Assembly: GCA_017394565.1 (NCBI GenBank)
Contig: JAFPXW010000351.1
Location: 1-6,629, forward strand
Reading direction: 5' to 3'
Source of the DNA: Oscillospiraceae bacterium
Lineage (GTDB): Bacteria > Bacillota > Clostridia > Oscillospirales > Ruminococcaceae
Length of the DNA stretch: 6,629 nt
The translations under genes and the position numbers were made by a program. Each line of letters begins with the position of its first letter. The stretch's first letter is position 1. Shown here piece by piece: positions 1 through 5,057 of the stretch. A model generated the notes under the pieces. The model had not been told where the DNA came from. It ran no database searches and was given only the letters and a program-made list of their open reading frames with translations.

Positions 1-1
1 C

Positions 2-94
2 TCTATGTCCCCCGATCACAAAGCACCTACCCCTGACGAGGCGATCATCGGAATTCTCACATTACTCGCCGCCTCACCCGAAAATGTGCTATAA
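2..94 (+). CDS. C-terminal end of an unidentified protein (5' part outside window)
   Basis: The frame starting at base 2 is open from the window edge to a TAA at 92-94 and reads as an ordinary protein tail containing PTPDEAIIGILTLLAASPE, with the last residues ENVL. Reasons to take it as real: the residues are protein-like (an acidic turn followed by a short amphipathic Leu/Ile/Ala helix), the other two plus frames give poorer sequence, and the stop falls in the loop of a perfect terminator hairpin, as expected for the end of a transcript. Only about 30 residues are visible, too few to recognise a family, so no function is assigned. It would be transcribed in the same direction as the lipoprotein gene but separated from it by the terminator. 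A chance open frame of this length cannot be excluded. Confidence 0.45.
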   Translation, partial: SMSPDHKAPTPDEAIIGILTLLAASPENVL

Positions 95-105
95 TAGCAC
101 ATTTT
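81..105 (+). terminator. Perfect terminator hairpin overlapping the upstream stop codon
   Basis: AAAATGTGCT at 81-90 and AGCACATTTT at 96-105 are exact complements around the five-base loop ATAAT. The A-tract/stem/T-tract form is symmetric, so it should work as an intrinsic terminator in both directions. The TAA of the upstream reading frame lies in the loop. The loop edge also spells TATAAT, but no -35 box sits at a suitable distance, so a promoter reading is less likely. Confidence 0.7.
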
Positions 106-127
106 CAAAAATTCATCAAAACATAAG

Positions 128-180
128 AATCACCGCCGATTGGATTCATTCACATCGTGAATAGCCAACCGGCGGTGATT
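128..180. repeat. Long inverted repeat just upstream of the lipoprotein promoter
   Basis: The 16-base arms AATCACCGCCGATTGG (128-143) and CCAACCGGCGGTGATT (165-180) are complementary except at one position (A139 against C169). Inside them is a second small palindrome, ATTCAC (148-153) with GTGAAT (157-162). The whole element can fold into one long hairpin. The single imperfect pair is A.C on the plus strand but G.U in a minus-strand RNA, and the base run on the minus side (CTTATGTTTTG) is only moderately T-rich. It ends 2 bases before the TG of the extended -10 promoter, so it also covers the place where a -35 box and operators would lie. It could be a regulator-binding palindrome, a terminator against minus-strand transcription, or a small repeated element; the sequence does not decide. 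Confidence 0.6.
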
Positions 181-182
181 TA

Positions 183-191
183 TGTTATACT
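183..191 (+). promoter_or_regulatory. Extended -10 promoter of the lipoprotein gene
   Basis: TGTTATACT is an extended -10 element (TG-N-TATACT, hexamer at 186-191). No good -35 hexamer is present 17 bases upstream, where the 3' arm of the inverted repeat lies, so the promoter would rely on the TG extension or on an activator. Predicted start is near 198, giving a leader of about 25 bases that includes the ribosome site AAGGA at 208-212, ten bases before the ATG at 223. Confidence 0.6.
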
Positions 192-222
192 AAAACCATC
201 CCCCAGAAAGGAATTGATCACC

Positions 223-1068
223 ATGAAGAAAGCAACGTTTCTCCCCATTCTCCTTGCTGCGATCTGTCTCACCGGATGCAGCGCAGCAGAGAAAACCTAC
301 CCCACCAAAGATGCGCAGTCGTCCACACAAGCTGCCACACCGGAGGAAACGGCTACAGCGGAATTGGATGTGTTCGCGGATGCTGTCCTGAATCCCAACC
401 AATTCGACAATGCCTACCCTGCCTCACTCACCGTCCTTATCACAAGCGGTGATCCCTGTGTCGGCATCGACTGCACAATCTCCGAGGCAACTCCGGAACG
501 CATCAGAATTGACGCTGTGGCTGCTGCAGAACAGGCAGCAAGCTACCTTGAAAAGAACGCACTCGTTCTCACAAAGAATGCTGAAAGCTATGAGATCGCA
601 CCTACAGAGATCAAGCACTATCTGCTCTCTGCCGAGGAACTGACACCGCCTGTTCTTGCTGTGCTGCAAAAGGAAATGGCTGCGGAGTTTTCAGCCGATT
701 CTCTTTCTCCAGAGGCGATGTACACCGTTCTCCCCTCCCCCGACACGGACTATCTGGCGGACAATACCACCACACTGAGCGGTAGCCTTCGCCCTTCTGC
801 ACTCGACTACAAGCAGTATCGCCTGTACATCATCTTTTCGGACGAGTCCGGCACATACCACGTCGGGTACGCCAATCCTGTGTTCCAGAATGACGGCACA
901 CTCATCCATGTAAACGAGCAGTCCCTCGACTACACTCGTTACGGACATTTGGAGAATGAAACAGGCAGACCCGATTTTGAGAGTCTCGAAACCGCCTATC
1001 GTGCCATTGAAACGGCATACCAGCCATATGCCGACACCCTGATCCTGACAGCATTTGCAGGATTGTGA
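223..1068 (+). CDS. Secreted lipoprotein of unknown function (281 aa)
   Basis: The protein starts MKKATFLPILLAAICLTGCS: two lysines, a hydrophobic stretch and a clear lipobox LTGC, so Cys19 should be lipidated after signal peptidase II cleavage and the protein anchored on the outer face of the membrane. After Cys19 comes a low-complexity Ser/Thr/Ala/Glu-rich tether to about residue 50, then a soluble mixed domain to the end with no further membrane segment. A Cys pair in the pattern CVGIDC lies near residue 81-86 and could form a small disulfide loop. I do not recognise the domain and see no catalytic signature. The ATG at 223 is chosen over the in-frame GTG at 157 because it has an AAGGA site ten bases upstream, begins a proper signal peptide, and the GTG lies upstream of the predicted promoter inside the hairpin. 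The gene appears to be its own transcription unit; the hairpin 18 bases after the stop has its T-tract on the other strand. Confidence 0.9.
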   Translation: MKKATFLPILLAAICLTGCSAAEKTYPTKDAQSSTQAATPEETATAELDVFADAVLNPNQFDNAYPASLTVLITSGDPCVGIDCTISEATPERIRIDAVAAAEQAASYLEKNALVLTKNAESYEIAPTEIKHYLLSAEELTPPVLAVLQKEMAAEFSADSLSPEAMYTVLPSPDTDYLADNTTTLSGSLRPSALDYKQYRLYIIFSDESGTYHVGYANPVFQNDGTLIHVNEQSLDYTRYGHLENETGRPDFESLETAYRAIETAYQPYADTLILTAFAGL

Positions 1069-1081
1069 TATTTGTGTACCC

Positions 1082-1109
1082 AAAAAGAGCCATTCACAAA
1101 GAATGGCTC
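1082..1109 (-). terminator. Intrinsic terminator pointing in the minus direction
   Basis: GAGCCATTC (1087-1095) and GAATGGCTC (1101-1109) form a perfect nine-pair stem with loop ACAAA. Read on the minus strand it is followed at once by TTTTT (1086-1082), a textbook rho-independent terminator. Read on the plus strand the stem is followed by AAAATCAGC, with a T-run only about 12 bases later, so it is a weak terminator for the lipoprotein gene. No minus-strand gene ends here, which suggests it stops antisense transcription coming from the tRNA side; it may do double duty for the plus strand. Confidence 0.65.
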
Positions 1110-1139
1110 AAAATCAGCAAATTTTTGTCATTTAAGTGG

Positions 1140-1168
1140 TTGACAAACCAAGTTATTTATGCTATACT
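1140..1168 (+). promoter_or_regulatory. Strong promoter of the large structured RNA
   Basis: Consensus -35 TTGACA at 1140-1145, a spacer of exactly 17 bases, then TATACT at 1163-1168 preceded by TG at 1160-1161 (extended -10). Expected transcription start is about 1174-1176. No ribosome site with a start codon and credible ORF follows. So strong a promoter in front of a non-coding stretch is the main evidence that the stretch is an RNA gene on the plus strand. Confidence 0.85.
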
Positions 1169-1174
1169 AATAGG

Positions 1175-1857
1175 GTAAAAATAAAAAGCACCCCCACAGG
1201 GCACAGTTCGGGTGGAGCCGACCTGTACCCCGTAATCACGCAGATGGTTAGGCATCTGAATGGGTTAGTGAGAATGCTATTTTTGTGTGCGACTTAATGC
1301 TCCCCAGCGTTATATGCACATTGAATAGATCCCTTATCGAGCCTTTCAGTATGTTTCTGCAACTGAGGGGCTTGATATTTTTATGGGATGTACCTTGACA
1401 ACTTCATAGGAACACGCAGACACGTTATTCACACGGCTGACTTGAGTAGCCAGCAGCTACCGCAGAGCGTGCGCCACGACTGTTTGGCTGTCAGCAATAC
1501 TGGTACTATTGCTTTCAGCATTCACAAGCACGAGCGATAAAACTCTCTGCAACCTCCGCTTAGCGAACGGAGTTGGCAACGAAACGTGTGATGATAATGA
1601 TACTTCCGTCATGGTGACGGCTCCGTTGGCTGAGAGGGCTGATCATGGAATGACATAACCCATGTGAAACCTTATGGAATTGACCGCTATCAATCGTCTG
1701 TGCGTTTCCATTTATCATCGAGGTATAACAATCAGTCAGAGTGTACCTACTCTTTCCACGGTATGCTATGACCGGTTGCTATGTTTTTATGAAAAGCACC
1801 ATGCAAATGCTACGGGCTTTCTTGCCATTTCCCCAAAGCAATTGCATAGTGCTTTTC
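1175..1857 (+). ncRNA. Large ornate structured RNA, about 680 nt (candidate ROOL/GOLLD-type)
   Basis: No protein gene fits here: open frames are short and lack ribosome sites. It has a near-perfect promoter and a hairpin terminator. Local stems: 1199-1230 (GGG.ACAG-TCGG with CCGA-CTGT.CCC); 1241-1246/1253-1258; 1336-1350/1362-1376, a 15-pair stem with three G.U pairs; 1329-1333/1385-1389; 1446-1450/1456-1460; 1493-1499/1507-1513; 1550-1558/1568-1575 with one bulge; 1606-1611/1615-1620; 1679-1683/1690-1694. Long-range candidates: ATGGGTTA 1260-1267 with TAACCCAT 1656-1663, GAATGCT 1272-1278 with AGCATTC 1517-1523, and GCTGAC 1436-1441 with GTCAGC 1490-1495. In the 15-pair stem the non-Watson-Crick pairs are G.U on plus but A.C on minus, supporting the plus strand. 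Size, lack of ORF, own transcription signals and an adjacent tRNA resemble the ROOL and GOLLD classes, ROOL being known from rumen Firmicutes. The family is inferred from architecture only; that it is a structured RNA is much surer. Confidence 0.72.
1791..1857. terminator. Shared convergent terminator between the large RNA and tRNA-fMet
   Basis: GAAAAGCACCATGCAA (1791-1806) pairs with TTGCATAGTGCTTTTC (1842-1857), 15 of 16 positions matching; TGCT/AGCA (1808-1811/1837-1840) extends the stem, and GGC/GCC (1815-1817/1824-1826) can close the loop. Both strands read AAAAGCAC-stem-GTGCTTTT, so the hairpin can end the large RNA on the plus strand and the tRNA transcript on the minus strand. The one mismatch (C1800/A1848) becomes a G.U pair on the minus strand. 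The loop is longer than in a minimal terminator, so part of this hairpin may belong to the 3' domain of the RNA. Confidence 0.65.
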
Positions 1858-1861
1858 GAGT

Positions 1862-1938
<77 letters not shown>

Positions 1939-1984
1939 TTCTCTATTTCGTAATCGTTTGATTCCTCAACTTGACTACCTATTT

Positions 1985-2013
1985 AGTATACCACATAAAT
2001 CCGGTTTTGTCAA
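1985..2013 (-). promoter_or_regulatory. Promoter of tRNA-fMet
   Basis: On the minus strand: TTGACA at 2013-2008, a spacer of 17 bases, TATACT at 1990-1985, with TG at the extended -10 position. Expected start is near 1978, about 40 bases before the mature 5' end at 1938. The rest of 1939-2142 holds no gene I can support; a small stem (ATCGGGG 2060-2066 with CTCCGAT 2072-2078) is the only other structure noticed. Confidence 0.88.
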
Positions 2014-2142
2014 GGCTTTTTTCAAAAAATTTCAATTTTCTTTTCGACAAATTCTGTGCATCGGGGATTTGCTCCGATATTATGGCGTTTTCCGCAATCA
2101 CTGATACGTTCATTTCACGCCCGATCTCATGTCCTCTCCCCC

Positions 2143-2184
2143 AAAAGCAAGCCATCCGGCACGTTCCCCAACGCACCGGACGGC
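2143..2184 (-). terminator. Terminator of the LRR protein gene
   Basis: On the minus strand GCCGTCCGG (2184-2176) pairs with CCGGATGGC (2159-2151) through nine pairs including one G.U, and the stem is followed by TTGCTTTT (2150-2143). The G.U pair would be an A.C mismatch on the plus strand, so the minus direction is favoured. It lies about 125 bases beyond the LRR stop; that interval (2185-2309) has no other gene. Confidence 0.7.
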
Positions 2185-2309
2185 AATTTATATATAAAAT
2201 ATCATGTCATGTTTTACAATTCCCCGAAGCAGACGGATGCCGGAATGCCGCCATCTGCTGTCTGCCGGAGGTTTTGGGATCATTGCAGGATCTCTTTCTG
2301 CTGCGTCTG

Positions 2310-4793
2310 TCAGCCGTGATTCTCCTTCATATATTCGCTGAAGCTGCCGATCTTTCCGGCGCCAAGCTGTGCCGAGAACACCAGAATTTCTGCTGCGTCA
2401 CTCGCATTGACCTCACCGTCGCCGTTGATGTCCGGATTCACGCCGGAGGCTGCCGGCTCGACCGGATCCGTGGGCTGTGTCGGCTCGGTCGGATTCGTCG
2501 GCTCGTCAGTCGGATCTGTCGGCTCATCGCTCGGATCCGTCGGCGTCGTCACTTCCTCGGACGGCTCGGTCGATTCCGTCGGTTGTGTGGGCTGGGAAAT
2601 ATCCGGTGCCTTGCTCAGCGGTGCGAAATTGTAGCCGTAGGTTTCTGCGTAGGTGTATGCCTTGGAATCCTCTGCGGCATAGAGCGTGCCGTCTGCGAGG
2701 ATCGGCAGTGTATTGCCGTTGCCCTCGATGGTGCAGGTATCGTTGCGGACGATCGCTGTCGTCAGTGCGGTGCTCTGGAACGCATTATCCTCGATGGTCG
2801 TCACGCAATCCGGAATGTCAACCGCCGTCAGCAGCTTGCAGCCTGCAAACGCCTCTCGGCCGATGGTCGTCACGCTGTTGCCAAATGTCACGCTGGTCAG
2901 TCCCGTGCAGTTCTGGAATGTGCCGTGTCCGCTCCAGCCGTCGTCTCCGCCGATGGAGGTCACGCTGTCCGGGATCACAAGCGTCGCAAGGCTCGTGCAG
3001 CCCTTGAATGCATACGGCTCGAGCTTGGTCACGCCCTCGCTCAGCGTCAGATCCTTCAGGGAGGTGCAGCCGCTGAATGCACCGGTACCGATGGTCGCTA
3101 CATCACCGACGATCAGTCTTTTCAGAGAAGTACAGCCGCTGAACGAATTCTTGCCGAGTGCGTTCACGCTGTCCGGAACGGTCAGATTCACGATACCCTC
3201 GCAGTTCAGGAATGCGCTTTCCCCGATGGTCGTCACACTGTCCGGAATGATGAAATCCTTCAGCGCTGTGCATCCGCTGAATGCTTCTGTCTGGATGGTC
3301 GTGACGTTTTCGCCGATCGTCAGGGATTTCAGCGTCGTGCAGCCCTTGAAAGCCTCCTTGCCGATGCGGTTCACGCCGCTGCCGATGATCACTTCGCTCA
3401 GACCGATGCAGCCCTGGAATGCGCCGTGATCACTCCAGCCGTCGTCGTCACCGATGGTCGTTACGCTGTCCGGAATGGTCACGGACTTGAGCGAGGTACA
3501 CTTCTGGAAGGTACCATTGCCGATCTCGGTAATGCCCTCGCTGAGTGTCAGCGTCGTGGCACTGGTGCAATTGTAGAATGCCCACGGCTCGATGACTGCG
3601 GAATTGCCGATGGAAATGCTCTTGACACCCTTGCAGGATGCGAATGCATTCTTGCCGATGGAAGTGACGCTGTCCGGAAGTGTCACTTCACCCATACGCT
3701 CGCAGCTCAGGAACGCCTTCTCGCCGATGGTGGTCAGGCTCTCCGGAAATGTCACCGTATTCAGCGCGATGCAGCCGTCGAATGCCTGATACATGATGGT
3801 CTCGACATTCTTGCCGAGTGTGACCGTTTTGAGGGCGGTACAGCCATTGAAGGAATCTCTGCCGATGGTGGTCACGCCGTTGCCGACAGTCACTTCTGTC
3901 AGGCTGGTGCAGCCCTGGAAGGTACCGCGGTCGCTCCAGCCATCGTCACCGCCGATGGCCGTCACAGAATCCGGAATGGTCACAGTTTTCAGTGAGGTGC
4001 AGTTCTGGAATGCGCCGAGTCCGAGCGTCGTGATGCCCTCATTCAGCGTCAGAGCCGACAGACCGGTGCAGTTGTAGAATGCGAACGGCATCAGCTCCGC
4101 CACGCTGCCGATGGTGACGGTCTTCATGCCCTTGCAGGACGCAAATGCATTCTTGCCGATGGAGGTCACGCTGTCCGGAATGCTGATCTCGGACAGGCTC
4201 TCACAGCTCAGGAATGCCTTCTCGCCGATGGTGGTCAGGCTCTCCGGCAGGTTCACGCCGTTGAGTGCGGTACAGCCGCTGAATGCTTCCGTTTCGATGG
4301 TTTCGATCTTGTCGCCGAATGTCACGGTTTTCAGCGCAGTACAACCCTTGAAAGCGCATCTGCCGATCTTGGTCACGCCTGCGCCGAAGGTCACACTCGT
4401 CAGACCGGAGCAATCCTGAAATGCGCCGTGGTCGCTCCAGCCGTCGTCCTTGCCGACGGTGGTCACGGTGTCCGGAATGGTCAGCGTCTTGATGCTCTTG
4501 CAGGATTTGAATGCCTGCGGAGCGATGGTCGTGACCGGATAGCCCTCGATCGTTGCAGGGATCGCATAGTCACCGGATGCCGAAGTATCGCACTTTGTGA
4601 TGACAACATAGCCGGTGGAATCCGTCGTTGTCGGGTACAGCTGATAGGACAGCTCCTCCGCCGTTCCCTCTGTGTAATCCGCTGCAATGACAGACGGGCG
4701 CAGATTCGGAAGCACGCTCTCCGGCGGGATCACAATACCGGAAGTAAACGCGCATACGACTGCCAGCACTGCTGCTGTTTTTCTAAGTTTCAT
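2310..4793 (-). CDS. Secreted BspA-type leucine-rich-repeat protein with C-terminal dockerin-like motif (827 aa)
   Basis: Likely an exported surface or secreted binding protein. A signal peptide at residues 1 to about 38 (MKLRKTAAVLAVV, then a hydrophobic core and Ala-Ala) is followed by the short beta segment that usually precedes BspA-type repeats (to about 86). Residues 87-685 hold about 25 LRR_5 units of mostly 23 residues, pattern VTTIGexAFxgCTsLktvtIPds. Next come a capping segment (LYAAEDSKAYTYAETYGYNF, about 704-723), a Pro/Thr/Glu/Asp linker (about 733-780) and one calcium-loop motif DINGDGEVNASDAAEIL (about 788-804), as in one half of a type I dockerin. Family members are known as adhesins and host or substrate binders; this protein's ligand is unknown. 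The ATG at 4793 is preferred over the GTG at 4799 because GGAGGAG ends 8 bases before it and only 2 before the GTG. The frame is intact throughout. It is transcribed from its own promoter. Confidence 0.93.
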   Translation of the reverse strand: MKLRKTAAVLAVVCAFTSGIVIPPESVLPNLRPSVIAADYTEGTAEELSYQLYPTTTDSTGYVVITKCDTSASGDYAIPATIEGYPVTTIAPQAFKSCKSIKTLTIPDTVTTVGKDDGWSDHGAFQDCSGLTSVTFGAGVTKIGRCAFKGCTALKTVTFGDKIETIETEAFSGCTALNGVNLPESLTTIGEKAFLSCESLSEISIPDSVTSIGKNAFASCKGMKTVTIGSVAELMPFAFYNCTGLSALTLNEGITTLGLGAFQNCTSLKTVTIPDSVTAIGGDDGWSDRGTFQGCTSLTEVTVGNGVTTIGRDSFNGCTALKTVTLGKNVETIMYQAFDGCIALNTVTFPESLTTIGEKAFLSCERMGEVTLPDSVTSIGKNAFASCKGVKSISIGNSAVIEPWAFYNCTSATTLTLSEGITEIGNGTFQKCTSLKSVTIPDSVTTIGDDDGWSDHGAFQGCIGLSEVIIGSGVNRIGKEAFKGCTTLKSLTIGENVTTIQTEAFSGCTALKDFIIPDSVTTIGESAFLNCEGIVNLTVPDSVNALGKNSFSGCTSLKRLIVGDVATIGTGAFSGCTSLKDLTLSEGVTKLEPYAFKGCTSLATLVIPDSVTSIGGDDGWSGHGTFQNCTGLTSVTFGNSVTTIGREAFAGCKLLTAVDIPDCVTTIEDNAFQSTALTTAIVRNDTCTIEGNGNTLPILADGTLYAAEDSKAYTYAETYGYNFAPLSKAPDISQPTQPTESTEPSEEVTTPTDPSDEPTDPTDEPTNPTEPTQPTDPVEPAASGVNPDINGDGEVNASDAAEILVFSAQLGAGKIGSFSEYMKENHG
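2778..4535 (-). repeat. 501-bp tandem super-repeat inside the LRR gene (3 full copies and a partial)
   Basis: The LRR array repeats with an exact period of 167 residues. Copies: 4535-4035, 4034-3534, 3533-3033 and a partial copy 3032 to about 2778. The Gly-Trp of the DGWS motif falls 167 codons apart four times, and the matching DNA landmark (CTCCAG on the plus strand) lies at 2932, 3433, 3934 and 4435, exactly 501 bases apart. Each full copy has seven LRR units of 23, 30, 23, 23, 23, 22 and 23 residues; the second carries a seven-residue insertion with D-D-G-W-S. Copies 1 and 2 look most alike; the latter part of copy 3 has diverged. This shows growth by duplication of a seven-repeat block rather than of single LRRs. 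Confidence 0.93.
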
Positions 4794-4800
4794 GTTCACA

Positions 4801-4808
4801 ACTCCTCC
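4801..4808 (-). promoter_or_regulatory. Ribosome binding site of the LRR gene
   Basis: GGAGGAGT on the minus strand (4808-4801) is a near-perfect anti-16S match. The AGGAG core is 8 bases from the ATG at 4793 but only 2 from the GTG at 4799, which decides the start. Confidence 0.85.
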
Positions 4809-4839
4809 ATATCCTATATGTAAAATATCTCCATTACTA

Positions 4840-4867
4840 ATTATAATAAAAATTCCCGAAAATGCAA
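4840..4867 (-). promoter_or_regulatory. Probable promoter of the LRR gene
   Basis: A consensus TATAAT lies at 4845-4840 on the minus strand, with TTGCAT (4867-4862) 16 bases upstream as a weak -35. The start would be near 4833, giving a leader of about 40 bases. The -35 lies in the loop of the terminator hairpin described next, so termination of the upstream operon and initiation of this gene share the same few dozen bases. Confidence 0.55.
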
Positions 4868-4884
4868 GGCTTCTCCGGGAATTT
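4848..4884 (-). terminator. Terminator hairpin after the permease/DUF3592 operon
   Basis: AAATTCCCG (4884-4876 on the minus strand) pairs perfectly with CGGGAATTT (4858-4850), and a run of five T is formed by 4852-4848. It lies 174 bases beyond the DUF3592-like stop. The loop is 17 bases. The plus strand lacks a clean T-run after the stem (TTTCTTATG), so the minus direction is favoured. Confidence 0.55.
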
Positions 4885-5057
4885 CTTATGATTTTCTACA
4901 GTTTTGACAACTCGCAAAGAGCCATCGAAAACGTTTTTGGTGAAGTTTCAGACTCTCGATATACGATTTGTAATCTCTGTTTAAAATATTCCAAATCGCA
5001 TTATGAATTTACGATTTGTAGAATAAAACAGTAATATCCCAAATTGTATACATTTCA
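4885..5057. other. AT-rich spacer with repeated CGATTTG elements
   Basis: I see no gene here. It contains an exact 11-base direct repeat TACGATTTGTA at 4962-4972 and 5010-5020, 48 bases apart, and an inverted copy CAAATCG at 4992-4998. The inverted copy can pair with either direct copy (for example 4992-4998 with 5012-5018). The region lies just after the stop of the DUF3592-like gene and upstream of the LRR promoter, so the elements could be regulator sites or alternative 3' RNA hairpins. Confidence 0.5.

Noticed and set aside
691..1083. Minus-strand 130-codon frame opposite the lipoprotein
   Set aside because: The plus-strand frame has a signal peptide, lipobox and ribosome site; this one is its antisense shadow and runs almost to the minus-direction terminator.
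1285..1293. GTGTGCGAC as the 5' end of a group II intron
   Set aside because: A GUGYG start is expected, but I find no domain V stem, no reverse transcriptase and no exon-binding layout, so the match is taken as chance.
1175..1857. RNase P RNA, tmRNA, SRP RNA or OLE RNA
   Set aside because: The conserved RNase P GAGGAAAGTC segment is missing, there is no tRNA-like 3' end with TTCGA and CCA on the plus strand for tmRNA, SRP RNA is much shorter, and the OLE partner protein gene is not next to it.
1979..2176. Minus-strand 65-codon frame between the LRR gene and the tRNA
   Set aside because: It overlaps the LRR terminator and the tRNA promoter, has no good ribosome site, and its low-GC sequence reads like spacer.
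1971..3995. A 674-residue open frame on the plus strand opposite the LRR gene
   Set aside because: It is the antisense of a repetitive gene, which keeps a frame open by periodicity. The translation is Cys/Arg-rich with repeats mirroring the 167-residue blocks, and its start runs through the tRNA promoter with no ribosome site.
2310..4793. CRISPR-like array suggested by regular repetition
   Set aside because: The periodicity is protein-coding (multiples of three, LRR pattern) with no constant repeat and spacer structure.
4904..4932. TTGACA at 4904-4909 as a plus-strand promoter
   Set aside because: The position 17 bases downstream reads GAAAAC, not a -10 box, and no plus-strand gene follows.
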